From positions 1 through 37,153 of the forward strand of contig CANREW010000012.1 in assembly GCA_947629765.1 (NCBI GenBank): a stretch of 37,153 nucleotides of DNA. The letters run 5' to 3'. The translations under genes and the position numbers were made by a program. Below, piece by piece: positions 19,042 to 29,032 of the stretch (its first letter is position 1; every line of letters begins with the position of its first letter). The DNA is from an uncultured Clostridia bacterium. Its GTDB lineage: Bacteria; Bacillota; Clostridia; TANB77; CAG-508. The notes beneath the pieces are model-generated. The model searched no databases and was not told the origin of the DNA. It worked only from the letters and a program-made list of their open reading frames with translations.

Positions 19042-22000
19042 CTATTCAGCTACATTTTCCGTAGTTGTTTCAACTTCTGAATTTTCTTCTGGGTTTTCTT
19101 CTGGATTTCCTCCAACTATAGTATCACTCTCAGTGTTTATTTTGATGTCTTTATATCTAGGAAGTCCTGTTCCTGCTGGAATAAGTTTACCTATAATTAC
19201 GTTTTCTTTTAATCCTATTAATGAATCTGCCTTACCTTTTATTGCAGCTTCTGTTAATACTTTTGTTGTCTCTTGGAATGATGCTGCAGATAAGAAACTC
19301 TCTGTTGCAAGTGATGCTTTTGTAATTCCAAGTAAAACCCTATGTCCTGTTGCTGGTTTTCCACCATTTTCTTCTGTCTCTTTGTTTATTTCTTCTAATT
19401 CATACATATCAATTAATGAATTTCCAAATAGTCCAGTATCTCCAGGGTCTTGTACTCTCACTCTCTTTAACATTTGTCTTCCTATTACCTCAATGTGTTT
19501 GTCGTTGATATCAACACCTTGGTTTCTATAAACTTTTTGAACTTCTTGTATTAGATATTTATACACACCATCTGCGCCATTAATTGCAAGTATTTCATTT
19601 GGATTTATAGAACCTTCAATTAATTGTGCTCCTTTTTCTATTTTTTCTCCATCTTTAACTCTTAGTTTTGCTCCAAATGGTATTGTATATGTTTTTGCAT
19701 CATCTTTTCCTTTTACAGTAATTTCCTTTTTGTTTCCTTCTTCTTTTATTTTAACTTTTCCTGCTATCTCAGAAATTATTGCAAGTCCCTTTGGTTTTCT
19801 TGCTTCAAATAGCTCCTCAACCCTAGGAAGACCTTGTGTAATATCGCCTCCTGCGACACCTCCCATGTGGAATGTACGCATTGTTAACTGTGTACCAGGC
19901 TCGCCTATTGATTGCGCTGCAATTATACCAACTGCCTCTCCAATATTTACTTTTGAGCGTGTTGCAAGTCCCATTCCATAACATTTACTACAAACTCCGT
20001 GTTTTGTTCTACATGTTAGAGATGAACGTACCTTTACGCTTGTTATTCCACTATCAACTATTTTCTTTGCTGTTTCATCATCAATCATAGTGTCAGTAGT
20101 TGCAAGAACTTCTCCTGTTTTAGGATGGATTATATCTTCTGCTGGATATCTTCCTTCTAGTCTTTCTTCTAGTTTTTCAATTATTTGATTTCCATCTTTT
20201 ATATCTTCTACAATTATTCCATCGTGTGTTCCACAGTCGTCTTCTCTAACTATTATGTCTTGGCTTACATCTACTAGTCTTCTTGTTAGATATCCAGAGT
20301 CTGCTGTTCTTAATGCTGTATCTGCTAAACCTTTTCTAGCACCATGTGAAGATATGAAGTATTCTAGTGCATCAAGTCCTTCTCTGAAGCATGATTTAAT
20401 AGGAATCTCTACTGTTTTACCAGAAGTATTTGCCATAAGTCCACGCATACCTGCGATTTGTCTTAACTGGTTCATATTTCCGTCTTGCACCAGATTGTGC
20501 CATCATGTATATTGGGTTTAATTCATCAAAGTTATCTTTCATAGCTTCTGTTACATCATCTGTAACTTTTTCCCATATTTTGATTGTAGATAAATATCTT
20601 TCGTCGTTTGTTATTAATCCACGTTTGTATTGTTTTGTTACATTATCTACTTCTTCTTCAGCTTTTGCTAAGATTTTCTCTTTAGCTTCTGGAACACTTA
20701 CGTCTGCAACAGATACTGTTATTGCTCCTTTTGTTGAATATTTATATCCTATAGATTTTATATAATCTAGAACTTCTGCTGTTTTGCTAAATCCGTGTTT
20801 GTTTATACATTTAGCAACTATTGTTCCTAAGTTTTTCTTTATAACTGGGAAATCTATCTCTAATTTTAATAGATTTTCTTCTTTGCTTCTATCTACAAAA
20901 CCTAAGTCTTGTGGAATTCCTTGGTTATAGATTATTCTTCCTACTGTTGTCTCGACTTTTTGTGTTACAACATTGCCATCTATTTCTTTGCTTCTTCTTA
21001 CATTAATTTTTGCATGTAAGTCCAAATCACCATTTTGATAAGCAAGTAATGCTTCGTCTTCATCTTTGAAGTACATTCCTTCGCCTTTTTCTCCATCTAC
21101 TTGCATTGTTAAGTAATAACTTCCTAAGATCATATCCTGTGTTGGTACTGTTACTGGTTTTCCATCTTGTGGTTTAAGTAAGTTATTTACTGATAACATT
21201 AAATATCTAGCTTCTGATTGTGCTTCTGGTGATAATGGAACGTGAACTGCCATCTGGTCTCCATCGAAGTCTGCGTTAAATGCAGTACATACTAATGGAT
21301 GTAATTTTATTGCTCTACCTTCAACAAGAACTGGCTCAAATGCTTGAATACCTAGTCTGTGAAGTGTTGGTGCACGGTTTAATAATACTGGATGGTCTTT
21401 TATAACCTCTTCAAGTATATCCCATACTTCTGGTCTTAATCTTTCTACCATTCTCTTAGCATTTTTGATATTATGAGCAATATTACGTTTTACAAGTTCC
21501 TTCATAACAAATGGTTTGAATAATTCTACTGCCATTTCTTTAGGTAAGCCGCATTGATACATTTTTAGTTCTGGTCCAACTACGATAACTGAACGTCCTG
21601 AATAGTCAACCCTCTTACCTAATAGGTTTTGTCTGAATCTTCCTTGTTTTCCTTTTAATAGATCTGATAATGATTTTAGTGCTCTATTTCCTGCTCCTGT
21701 TACAGGTCTACCACGTCTGCCATTATCTATTAGAGCATCTACTGATTCTTGAAGCATTCTTTTTTCGTTTCTTACAATTATCTCTGGTGCTCCTAATTCT
21801 AGTAATCTTTTTAATCTGTTATTTCTGTTTATTACTCTTCTATATAAATCATTTAAATCTGATGTTGCAAATCTACCACCATCTAGTTGTACCATTGGTC
21901 TTAAATCTGGTGGAATAACAGGTATAACATTCATTATTGTCCATTCTGGTTTGTTTCCAGATGTTCTAAATGATTCTACTGTATCTAATCTTTTTGCAAG

Positions 22001-22618
22001 TTTTAATTTCTTTTGCTCACTTGATTTGTTTATTTCCTTTTTTATTTGAGCTGATAATTTATCTAGGTCGATTTCTTCAAGTAATTTTCTAATAGCTGCT
22101 GCTCCCATTTCTGCTTTAAATGAATCTCTACCATATTTTTCTACTGCTTCTCCATATTCTTTTTCATTTAAAACTTGGCCTTTCATTAAGCCTGATGTTC
22201 CTTTGTCTGTAACTATATATGATGCAAAGTATATAACTTTTTCTATACTTCTAGGTGATATGTCTAAAAGTAAAGCTATTCTACTTGGTATTCCTTTGAA
22301 ATACCAAATATGTGCAACTGGAGCTGCAAGTTCAATATGTCCCATTCTCTCTCTTCTTACTTTTGACTTTGTTACCTCAACACCACATCTGTCGCAAACT
22401 ATTCCTTTATATCTAACTCTTTTATATTTTCCACAGTGGCATTCCCAGTCTTTTACTGGACCAAATATTCTTTCACAGAATAAACCATCTTTTTCTGGTT
22501 TTAATGTTCTATAATTTATTGTTTCAGGTTTTTTTACTTCACCCTTTGACCATTCTCTTATTTTTTCATCAGATGCAAGTCCTATTTTTAATTTATCAAA
22601 CAATTCTAATTCGTCCAT
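19042..22618 (-). CDS. rpoC: RNA polymerase beta' subunit, joined by one +1 shift at CGG
   Basis: Catalytic beta' subunit of RNA polymerase. In the plain reading it is two pieces, 733 and 482 residues long, overlapping in different frames. Skipping the C of the in-frame CGG at 20482 gives one 1,191-residue protein, a normal Firmicutes length. The N-terminal zinc site is [20 protein letters not shown] (about residues 60-80), the active-site [12 protein letters not shown] near residue 450 and the trigger-loop and bridge-helix region from MMAQSGARG onward. The second zinc site is [13 protein letters not shown]. The shift falls in the highly conserved SGARG element; glycine is the family residue there. 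The start follows AGGAGGT. It lies 28 bases after rpoB. Because the gene is essential, this is the strongest case that the shift is really translated. Confidence 0.96.
20480..20482 (-). other. CGG +1 frameshift site, rpoC
   Basis: Context GGT GCA AGA CGG AAA TAT. Skipping the C gives [20 protein letters not shown], the near-universal sequence of bacterial beta' subunits. The unshifted reading gives [16 protein letters not shown] and stops. The four bases are CGGA and the restored residue is glycine 713. Confidence 0.96.
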
Positions 22619-22646
22619 GAATTAATAGACCTCCTTATTAATTTTT

Positions 22647-25600
22647 TTAATCAATGTCTTGATCGTCTTCAATGTTTTCCTCTGCTAAATCATTATCGAA
22701 GATTTCGTTATCGTCATCTATAATGCCTTCATCATCTAAAAAGTTTTCATCATCTATTTCCTCATCTTCGTCATTATATTCTTCGTCTTCGTCTAGCATT
22801 TCTCCATCAGGTGTTTCTTCTACATAGCCATTTGCTAGTTCTTCTTCGCTTATTTCTTGCATCTTAGATTTTTGTCCTCTGTCTAAATTAAAGTCTATTC
22901 CGTCGTCAATACTTTCTTTAAGTTCTAGTTCTCTACCTTCTTTTGAATATAACCTTACATCTAGTCCTAAACTTTGTAGTTCTTTTATTAATACTTTGAA
23001 ACCTGCTGGAACTCCTGGCTCAGGAATATTCTCTCCTTTAACTATTGCTTCATAAGTTTTAATTCTTCCTACAACGTCGTCTGATTTTACAGTTAACATC
23101 TCTTGAAGTGTATGTGAAGCACCATAAGCTTCTAGTGCCCAAACTTCCATTTCTCCGAATCTCTGTCCACCGAATTGAGCTTTACCTCCTAAAGGTTGCT
23201 GAGTAACTAATGAGTAAGGTCCAGTAGAACGAGCGTGTATCTTGTCATCTACTAAGTGGTGTAGTTTTAACATATACATTACTCCTACCGTTATTGGCTT
23301 ATCAAATGGTTCTCCTGTTCTTCCGTCATATAGTATTGTTTTTCCATCTTCTGATAGACCAGATTTTTTAAGTAATTCTACTATTTCTTCTTCAGTTGCA
23401 CCATCAAATACTGGTGTTGCAACTTTCATTCCTAATGCTTTTGCTGCTGCTCCTAAGTGTACCTCTAAAACTTGACCTAAGTTCATACGTGAAGGAACAC
23501 CAAGAGGGTTTAGAACTACATCTACTGGAGTTCCATCTGGCATAAATGGCATATCTTCAACTGGTAATATTCTTGATATAACACCCTTGTTTCCATGACG
23601 TCCAGCCATCTTATCTCCAACAGATATTTTTCTCTTTTGAGCTATATAACATCTGATTACTTGATTTACGCCTGGGCCTAATTCGTCAGAATTCTCTCTT
23701 GTAAAGATTTTTACATCTACTATTGTTCCTGATTCTCCATGTGGTACACGAAGTGATGTATCTCTTACTTCCCTAGCTTTTTCTCCAAATATTGCACGAA
23801 GTAATCTTTCTTCTGCTGTAAGTTCTGTCTCTCCCTTTGGAGTAACCTTTCCAACTAATATATCTCCAGGTCTTACTTCTGCACCAATCCTTATTATTCC
23901 GTTTTCGTCTAGATCTTTTAGTCCATCTTCTCCTACGTTTGGTATATCTCTTGTTATTTCCTCTGGTCCAAGTTTTGTATCACGACAATCACATTCGTAT
24001 TCTTCAATATGAATTGATGTGTATACGTCTTCTTTAACTAATCTTTCACTTAGAAGTATAGCATCCTCATAGTTATAACCTTCCCAAGTTGTAAATGCTA
24101 TTATAACATTTTTACCTAATGCCATTTCTCCATTTTGTGTAGAAGGTCCATCTGCTATAACGTCTCCTGCTTTAACTTTTTCACCTTTTACTACTATTGG
24201 TTTTTGATTTATACAAGTTCCACCATTTGTTCTCTTGAACTTACGTAGTTTGTATGTTTCAATTTCTCCTTTTGTTGTCTCTAATGTGATTTCATCACCT
24301 GTTACTTTTTTAATTGTACCATTTGATTTTGCAAGTATCATTATTCCTGAATCTTTTGCAGCTTTATATTCTATTCCTGTTCCAACTATTGGTGAATCTG
24401 TTATCATAAGTGGAACTGCTTGACGTTGCATGTTTGCACCCATAAGTGCACGGTTTGCGTCGTCGTGCTCCAAGAATGGTATCATAGCTGCACCAACTGA
24501 TACTAATTGTTTTGGTGATACATCCATATAGTCTACTTGATCTGCAGATACTTCTGTTACTTCATCTAAATATCTTACTTTTATTTTCTTATTTACGAAT
24601 TTTCCGTCTTTTCCTATTGGTTCATTTGCTTGTGCTATTGCATATCCATCTTCGTCATAAGCTGCCATATATACTATTTCGTCTGTTACTTTATGTGTCT
24701 TTGGATCTATCTTTCTATATGGTGTCTCTATAAATCCATATTCATTGATTATAGCAAATGAAGATAATGCAGAAATTAGTCCTATGTTTGGTCCTTCTGG
24801 TGATTCTATTGGGCAAAGTCTTCCATAGTGTGTATAATGTACGTCTCTTACTTCGAATCCTGCTCTTTCACGAGAAAGTCCTCCTGGTCCTAATGCTGAT
24901 ATTCTTCTTTTATGTGTTAATTCTGATAATGGGTTTGTTTGATCCATAAATTGTGAAAGTTGTGAACTTCCAAAGAATTCTCTAATTGAAGATGTTATAG
25001 GCTTTGTATTGATTAGTGTTTGTGGAGTTACTATGTCTAGGTCTTGTATTGTCATTCTCTCTCTTACAACTCTTTCTAGTCTTGTTAATCCTATTCTAAA
25101 TTGATTTTGCAATAACTCTCCAACGCTTCTTATACGTCTATTTCCTAAATGGTCAATATCGTCTACTGATCCTAAATTATGCTCTAAGTTTAATAGATAA
25201 CTAACTGATGCTATTATATCTTCTGTTGTTATATGCTTTGGAATTAGTTCTCCTAAGCTTTCTTTTATTGCTTTCTTTAAGTCTTTTTTGTTAGTTACTT
25301 CTAATATATGTTTTAATACTGCATAATTAACTTCTTCTTTTATGTTTAAGTCACTTAAATTTATATCTACAACATTATGAATATCTACTGTACCATTTCC
25401 GATTATTCTTACTTTTTTATCGTCTACTTTTACATTTACAATATTTATTCCACTATCTTGTATTTTACGTGCCATTTCACTTGTGATAACTGTATCTTTT
25501 GAGACTAAGATTTCTCCTGTTTCTTCATTTACTATATCGTCAAATGCTACTTGATTTGCAATTCTTGAAGCTAAGCCTAGCTTTTTATTGAATTTATATC

Positions 25601-26408
25601 TTCCAACTTTTGCTAAGTCATATCTTCTATCGTCAAAGAATAAACCATTGAATAAATTTCTTGCAGCTTCTACTGATGGTAACTCTCCTGGTCTTAGCTT
25701 TTTATATATTTCAATTAAAGCCTCATCTTGATTCGTTGTTGTATCTTTTTGGAATGTTGCAAGTAATTTTTCATCTTCTCCAAACATTTCTAGAATTTGC
25801 TCATTTGTAACTAATCCTAATGCTCTTAAAAGAGTTGTTACTGGTAATCTTCTTGTTCTATCAACTCTTGCATAGAATACATCATTTGCATCTGTCTCAT
25901 ATTCTATCCAAGCACCTCTTATTGGCATTACAGTTGATGTATAGATTTTTTTACCTGTTTTATCAAAATCTGATGCATAATAACATCCTGGTGAACGTAC
26001 TAATTGGCTTACTATAACCCTTTCTGCACCATTGATTACAAATGTTCCACTATCTGTCATTATAGGGAAATCGCCTAGGTAAATCTCCTGCTCTTTTATT
26101 TCTCCTGTTTCTCTGTTGATTAATCTAACTTTTACGTGTAATCTTGATGAATATGTTGCATCTCTTTCCTTTGTTTCCTCTAATGAATATTTTGTTTTGT
26201 CTTCCATATAGTAGTCAAAAAATTCTAGTACAAGATTTCCTGAATAGTCTACTATTGGTGAAATATCTCTTAATACTTCTCCTAGTCCTTCTTTTAAGAA
26301 CCATTCATAAGAGTCTTTTTGCACTTTAATGAAATTTGGCATTTCAATGCTGTCGCCAATTTTTGCGAACGTTGTACGCACGCATTTTTCGTGTTTTACA
26401 TCTTTCAT
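22647..26408 (-). CDS. rpoB: RNA polymerase beta subunit
   Basis: Beta subunit of RNA polymerase, 1,253 residues in one frame. Recognisable elements are the rifampicin-pocket region [20 protein letters not shown] with [66 protein letters not shown] and the C-terminal [20 protein letters not shown]. The last ~60 residues form a strongly acidic Asp/Glu/Asn tail ([20 protein letters not shown] and onward) not needed for the core fold. The start follows AAGGAG. It has its own promoter and a ~190-base leader; rplJL, its usual upstream neighbours, are not present. No in-frame CGG occurs in 1,253 codons, though about eight out-of-frame ones do. Confidence 0.98.
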   Translation of the reverse strand: MKDVKHEKCVRTTFAKIGDSIEMPNFIKVQKDSYEWFLKEGLGEVLRDISPIVDYSGNLVLEFFDYYMEDKTKYSLEETKERDATYSSRLHVKVRLINRETGEIKEQEIYLGDFPIMTDSGTFVINGAERVIVSQLVRSPGCYYASDFDKTGKKIYTSTVMPIRGAWIEYETDANDVFYARVDRTRRLPVTTLLRALGLVTNEQILEMFGEDEKLLATFQKDTTTNQDEALIEIYKKLRPGELPSVEAARNLFNGLFFDDRRYDLAKVGRYKFNKKLGLASRIANQVAFDDIVNEETGEILVSKDTVITSEMARKIQDSGINIVNVKVDDKKVRIIGNGTVDIHNVVDINLSDLNIKEEVNYAVLKHILEVTNKKDLKKAIKESLGELIPKHITTEDIIASVSYLLNLEHNLGSVDDIDHLGNRRIRSVGELLQNQFRIGLTRLERVVRERMTIQDLDIVTPQTLINTKPITSSIREFFGSSQLSQFMDQTNPLSELTHKRRISALGPGGLSRERAGFEVRDVHYTHYGRLCPIESPEGPNIGLISALSSFAIINEYGFIETPYRKIDPKTHKVTDEIVYMAAYDEDGYAIAQANEPIGKDGKFVNKKIKVRYLDEVTEVSADQVDYMDVSPKQLVSVGAAMIPFLEHDDANRALMGANMQRQAVPLMITDSPIVGTGIEYKAAKDSGIMILAKSNGTIKKVTGDEITLETTKGEIETYKLRKFKRTNGGTCINQKPIVVKGEKVKAGDVIADGPSTQNGEMALGKNVIIAFTTWEGYNYEDAILLSERLVKEDVYTSIHIEEYECDCRDTKLGPEEITRDIPNVGEDGLKDLDENGIIRIGAEVRPGDILVGKVTPKGETELTAEERLLRAIFGEKAREVRDTSLRVPHGESGTIVDVKIFTRENSDELGPGVNQVIRCYIAQKRKISVGDKMAGRHGNKGVISRILPVEDMPFMPDGTPVDVVLNPLGVPSRMNLGQVLEVHLGAAAKALGMKVATPVFDGATEEEIVELLKKSGLSEDGKTILYDGRTGEPFDKPITVGVMYMLKLHHLVDDKIHARSTGPYSLVTQQPLGGKAQFGGQRFGEMEVWALEAYGASHTLQEMLTVKSDDVVGRIKTYEAIVKGENIPEPGVPAGFKVLIKELQSLGLDVRLYSKEGRELELKESIDDGIDFNLDRGQKSKMQEISEEELANGYVEETPDGEMLDEDEEYNDEDEEIDDENFLDDEGIIDDDNEIFDNDLAEENIEDDQDID

Positions 26409-26504
26409 TGATTGTTTTCACTCCTTAAATTAATTTTAATTGGTGAAGCTTTAAGATTTAAAGTTCTAAAAGAAGTCCTTCTTAAAGTATGTATTTTATT
26501 AAGG

Positions 26505-26549
26505 TTAATCTATCGCTTCAAAATAAACCTTCCCTAATAAAAGTGACAT
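26505..26549 (-). CDS. putative 14-residue leader peptide of rpoB
   Basis: Inside the rpoB leader, a short reading frame (MSLLLGKVYFEAID) starts 9 bases after AGAGG. A segment within it (TTTTATTAGG) can pair with CCTTAATAAAA just downstream. Beyond that, CTTTAAGA can pair with TCTTAAAG, and AAGAAGGACTTCTT can fold as a hairpin. These mutually close structures could act as an attenuator or translation-coupled switch. This is an inference, since there is no family match and no strong U-tract. Confidence 0.35.
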   Translation of the reverse strand: MSLLLGKVYFEAID

Positions 26550-26606
26550 ATTTTAATTCCTCTTCTCATAGAATATTTGAATTTAACGATTATAATATAA
26601 TGTATT

Positions 26607-26636
26607 ATTATAGCACCAATAGCTAAAGCTTGTCAA
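26607..26636 (-). promoter_or_regulatory. promoter of rpoBC
   Basis: TTGACA (26636-26631) and TATAAT (26612-26607) with an 18-base spacer on the minus strand. The leader to the rpoB start is about 190 bases and carries the short reading frame above. Confidence 0.82.
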
Positions 26637-26698
26637 CCCCTAAGAGAAAATTTATTTTTATAAATTCACAATATGTTAAAATTCGTAGTATAAAGTCC

Positions 26699-26813
26699 GC
26701 CAAACCTCGTCGGGGCTTTTATATTTATTATAAATTGAACCCACGCGGGAAACGCCTACGAAATTTTTCGGGGGTCTTCAATTTCTTCTAAATATAAAAC
26801 CCCTGCGTTTGGC
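26699..26813. repeat. nested palindromic intergenic element (about 115 bases)
   Basis: Successive inverted arms fold this segment on itself: GCCAAAC (26699-26705) with GTTTGGC (26807-26813); GGGGCTTTTATATTT with AAATATAAAACCCC (26790-26803); AATTGAACCC (26733-26742) with GGGTCTTCAATT (26772-26783); and an inner CGAAATTTTTCG hairpin (26759-26770). It is visibly more GC-rich than its surroundings. It lies in the gene-free 26409-26908 interval between the rpoB promoter and the PflX terminator. One arm and its flank recur at 233-289. It is likely a small non-coding repeat (MITE- or REP-like) or a structured RNA. No open frame of note is present. Confidence 0.7.
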
Positions 26814-26839
26814 TACTTTAGATTTTAATGGCTGTGAAT
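26790..26839. repeat. dispersed inverted repeat, right copy
   Basis: Inverse complement of the block at about 234-283, sharing ATTCACAGCCATTAAAATC, AAAGTAG and CAAACGCAGG with few mismatches. The left half of this copy is the right arm of the palindromic element. The right half (26814-26839) is unpaired flank, so the repeated unit extends past the palindrome. Confidence 0.75.
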
Positions 26840-26859
26840 TGTAACCACAATATTTTAAA

Positions 26860-26887
26860 AAAGTGATGGTTTTAATTCCATCACTTT
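26860..26887 (-). terminator. terminator after pflX
   Basis: Perfect stem AAAGTGATGG / CCATCACTTT with an 8-base loop, 21 bases after the radical SAM gene stop codon, followed on the minus strand by TTTTTAAAATATT. Confidence 0.82.
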
Positions 26888-26908
26888 CTTTATTACTCAT
26901 ATTTTTAA

Positions 26909-27787
26909 TTAATAATCCCATTTTGGTACATATTGTTCTTCGTTTTCGTCTGAATAGTCTTGCATATATCCATTTTGAATATCTAATTTATATATGTAAT
27001 CTTCTATTTCCTGATATTCTTCTTTTGTTAGTTTTCTATTTATTTCGCTATATTCATTTGCTTTATATGTAGGAAAATATTGCGTCATAACACTTACATA
27101 TACATCTTTATCTATATTTTCCTTTATCCACTCTAAAACTTTTTTAGTGTTTTCTAAATTATTTGGCAAAACAAGATGCCTTATAATTAAGCCTTTTATA
27201 ATCATTCCTTTTTCATTAAAGTGAGGCACTCCAACTTGCCTATACATCTCTTTTATTGCATTTGTTGCTATTTCAAAATAGTTTTTTATATTTGAATATT
27301 TTAGAGCTATTTCTTCGTAATAATATTTGAGATCTGGCAAATATACGTCAATAAAGCCTTCTAAACTTTTTAAAGTTTCTATGCTTTCATATCCATTTGT
27401 GTTGTAGATTATTGGTATATTTAAACCATTTAGTTTTGCAATTTTTATTGCTTCTATTATTTTATCTGCATATATTGTAGGACTTACAAGATTTATATTT
27501 TCTGCCTTGTTTTCTTGCTCTTTTAGCATTATATTTGCTAATTCCTCTACTTCTATTTTTCTCCCATTTCCTAAGTTACTTATTTCATAGTTTTGGCAAA
27601 AAACACAATTTAAATTGCATTTTGAGAAAAATATAGTCCCTGAGCCATTTTCTCCACTTATGCATGGTTCTTCAAATTTATGAAGACTTACTCCGCCTAT
27701 TTCTATTTTGTTTCCTGCTTTGCATCTTCCAAAATTCTTAGTCCTGTCTATCATGCATTTATGTGGACATATTGTACATTTATCCAT
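26909..27787 (-). CDS. pflX: radical SAM protein of the PflX family (COG1313)
   Basis: A radical S-adenosylmethionine iron-sulfur protein related to pyruvate formate-lyase activating enzymes; its own substrate is not established. The N-terminus has a cysteine cluster CTICPHKCMIDR ... GRCKAG, then LHKFEEPCISGENGSGTIFF and the [4Fe-4S] motif CNLNCVFCQNYEIS (CxxxCxxC). NLVSPTIYADKIIEAI and the rest of the barrel follow. The ATG at 27787 is preferred, giving 292 residues, since GGGAG precedes it and it begins 1 base after the DUF1653 stop codon. The longer start at 27814 would overlap that gene. The two are cotranscribed. Confidence 0.87.
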   Translation of the reverse strand: MDKCTICPHKCMIDRTKNFGRCKAGNKIEIGGVSLHKFEEPCISGENGSGTIFFSKCNLNCVFCQNYEISNLGNGRKIEVEELANIMLKEQENKAENINLVSPTIYADKIIEAIKIAKLNGLNIPIIYNTNGYESIETLKSLEGFIDVYLPDLKYYYEEIALKYSNIKNYFEIATNAIKEMYRQVGVPHFNEKGMIIKGLIIRHLVLPNNLENTKKVLEWIKENIDKDVYVSVMTQYFPTYKANEYSEINRKLTKEEYQEIEDYIYKLDIQNGYMQDYSDENEEQYVPKWDY

Positions 27788-27788
27788 T

Positions 27789-28049
27789 TTATTCTCCCTT
27801 GAAATTTTTGGCATTGCTTTCTATATCTTGTAATTCAAATCTATATTCTTGCTTTACATTTGGATATTTTTCTCTATCTACCTTTTCTAGAAACATTTCG
27901 TATGGTCTTATATATAACTCATTATTTCCATACAAAGCTCTATAGCATACATATTTTTCTTTTGTCTCGCTATGTGTTGCTATGTCTTCTACTATATAAT
28001 AGTCTCCTTTAAAATGTCTATATATTCCATTTATTTTTAATTCTTGCAT
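27789..28049 (-). CDS. DUF1653 domain protein
   Basis: An 86-residue protein matching the small DUF1653 family. The pattern IYRHFKGDYYIVEDIATHSE, then VCYRALYGNNELYIRPYEMF is characteristic. The fold is expected to be a compact beta-barrel; biochemical role unknown. The start lies after GGAGTGG. It is directly upstream of the PflX-type gene with the stop codon 1 base before its start. Confidence 0.85.
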   Translation of the reverse strand: MQELKINGIYRHFKGDYYIVEDIATHSETKEKYVCYRALYGNNELYIRPYEMFLEKVDREKYPNVKQEYRFELQDIESNAKNFKGE

Positions 28050-28090
28050 ATTTTTCCACTCCTTTTAATATTTTAATATAATTATATCTT

Positions 28091-28110
28091 ATTGATTTTC
28101 AAAAATCAAT
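28091..28110. other. short AT-rich hairpin between unknown gene and DUF1653
   Basis: ATTGATTTT pairs with AAAATCAAT around a 2-base loop. It lies right beside the stronger hairpin at 28116-28153. It may assist termination of the gene to its right, or be fortuitous in AT-rich sequence. Confidence 0.4.
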
Positions 28111-28115
28111 AAGGC

Positions 28116-28153
28116 ATAAAGAGAGACCTTGGTATACCAAAGTCTCTCTTTAT
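28116..28153 (-). terminator. terminator after the foreign-looking gene
   Basis: A 12-base-pair stem ATAAAGAGAGAC / GTCTCTCTTTAT around a loop that itself contains the palindrome TTGGTATACCAA, directly after the stop codon at 28159. T-runs are weak, but the stem is strong and well placed. Confidence 0.7.
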
Positions 28154-28158
28154 CGTTT

Positions 28159-28626
28159 TCATGCGACCTTAAAAGTCTTTTGGATAGCCTCCTGCTGCTT
28201 TTTAGCAGCTTTTTCAGCCATTTTAAGTTCTTTCTTGGCGCATTGCACATATGCTTTATGAGCAGATTCCAGGCATTTTTGCCTCATTGCCTCATTCTTC
28301 ATGGACTTATTATACATTTCGTCCACTCTTTCCTGCATCATGTTTCTTTGTTTTTGTTTTTCCTTTTCTTTCCTCTTGTCTTCTCTCCTCGCTTCCTTAC
28401 CTTCTATCTGACTAAGTTTTGCCCTATACTTGACTTGCTTAATCAGATAGTGTGCGGTGAAGATGTTGACATTGAGATCTTTACAGATAGCTCTGTAATT
28501 GGAAAAGATACTGGGTTTTTCCTCTTCGTCGCCACGCATAATTGCCTGGACGGCTCCTAGACGAGAATCATTATCCGAAATGGTCTCGTCTATCCGCTTG
28601 GTGTAATAGTCTTTCTTGAACGGCAT
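28159..28626 (-). CDS. charged coiled-coil protein, probably horizontally acquired
   Basis: A 155-residue unknown protein. Residues ~1-80 look like a small globular or winged segment (SIFSNYRAICKDLNVNIFTA), and ~80-150 is a lysine/glutamate/arginine-rich helix (REDKRKEKEKQKQRNMMQER), likely a coiled coil. There is no signal or membrane segment. It stands out from its neighbours: third codon positions are often C or G and its base composition is richer. It is also the only gene here where an in-frame CGG (codon 11, at 28596) is followed by the same frame remaining open. If the host +1 rule applied, translation would read AAG, GGA, TAG and stop after about 11 residues. It has its own promoter, a good AAAGGAG site and a terminator, as an inserted cassette would. 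No function is recognised. Confidence 0.75.
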   Translation of the reverse strand: MPFKKDYYTKRIDETISDNDSRLGAVQAIMRGDEEEKPSIFSNYRAICKDLNVNIFTAHYLIKQVKYRAKLSQIEGKEARREDKRKEKEKQKQRNMMQERVDEMYNKSMKNEAMRQKCLESAHKAYVQCAKKELKMAEKAAKKQQEAIQKTFKVA

Positions 28627-28686
28627 CTTGAATCTCCTTTCATAATAATATGTGCATTTTTCTATATGGCCTTTGCCATTTAGTTT

Positions 28687-28715
28687 ATAATATCATATTT
28701 ATAGCAATTTCGCAA
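28687..28715 (-). promoter_or_regulatory. promoter of the foreign-looking gene
   Basis: TTGCGA (28715-28710), 17-base spacer, extended TGATATTAT with -10 TATTAT (28692-28687), on the minus strand about 60 bases before the start at 28626. Confidence 0.65.
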
Positions 28716-28736
28716 TAAATTTACATAAAATATTGA

Positions 28737-28765
28737 AGCAGGTAACTTAAAAAAAGTTACCTGCT
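28737..28765 (-). terminator. terminator after the small spore protein gene
   Basis: Perfect 12-base-pair stem AGCAGGTAACTT / AAGTTACCTGCT with a 5-base loop, 14 bases after the stop codon of the spore protein at 28780. Confidence 0.85.
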
Positions 28766-28779
28766 AATACCTTATATAA

Positions 28780-28953
28780 CTATTTTTCTACACTTCTATT
28801 TGCTATTTCTATTGCTTTTGATACTATATTTCCACATGTTTTTGAGGATACGTTTCCCCATCCTCCTTCTTTTTTTACTGTATCATATACTCCTAACTCT
28901 TTTGCTATTTCTTCTTTTAAATTTTCAGACATTATACTTCTATTCTTAGCCAT
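28780..28953 (-). CDS. alpha/beta-type small acid-soluble spore protein
   Basis: A 57-residue protein (MAKNRSIMSENLKEEIAKEL, then GVYDTVKKEGGWGNVSSKTC, then GNIVSKAIEIANRSVEK) of the alpha/beta SASP type. Such proteins coat and protect DNA in spores and are degraded at germination. The features fit: an N-terminal helix with KEEIAKELG, a WGNVSSK turn and a C-terminal GNIVSKAIEIA helix. It is somewhat diverged from the core Bacillus sequence, so the family call is by pattern rather than identity. The start follows AAGGAGGT at 9 bases. It has its own terminator and lies next to the germination gene ypeB. Confidence 0.8.
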   Translation of the reverse strand: MAKNRSIMSENLKEEIAKELGVYDTVKKEGGWGNVSSKTCGNIVSKAIEIANRSVEK

Positions 28954-29032
28954 TTTATTTACCTCCTTATTTAAGAGATAAATTTATTATTTGCATTTTT
29001 GAAAAATTTATTTGAGCCATTTTTTTCAAATT

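Noticed and set aside
5459..22618. Interpretation of the split genes as ordinary pseudogenes
   Set aside because: All breaks are the same event at the same triplet, the rest of each gene keeps its conserved motifs, and rpoC and murF are normally essential.
28129..28560. Open frame on the plus strand opposite the foreign-looking gene, and other hydrophobic antisense frames
   Set aside because: They lie over real minus-strand genes, are leucine-rich shadows of AT-rich coding sequence, and lack ribosome binding sites.
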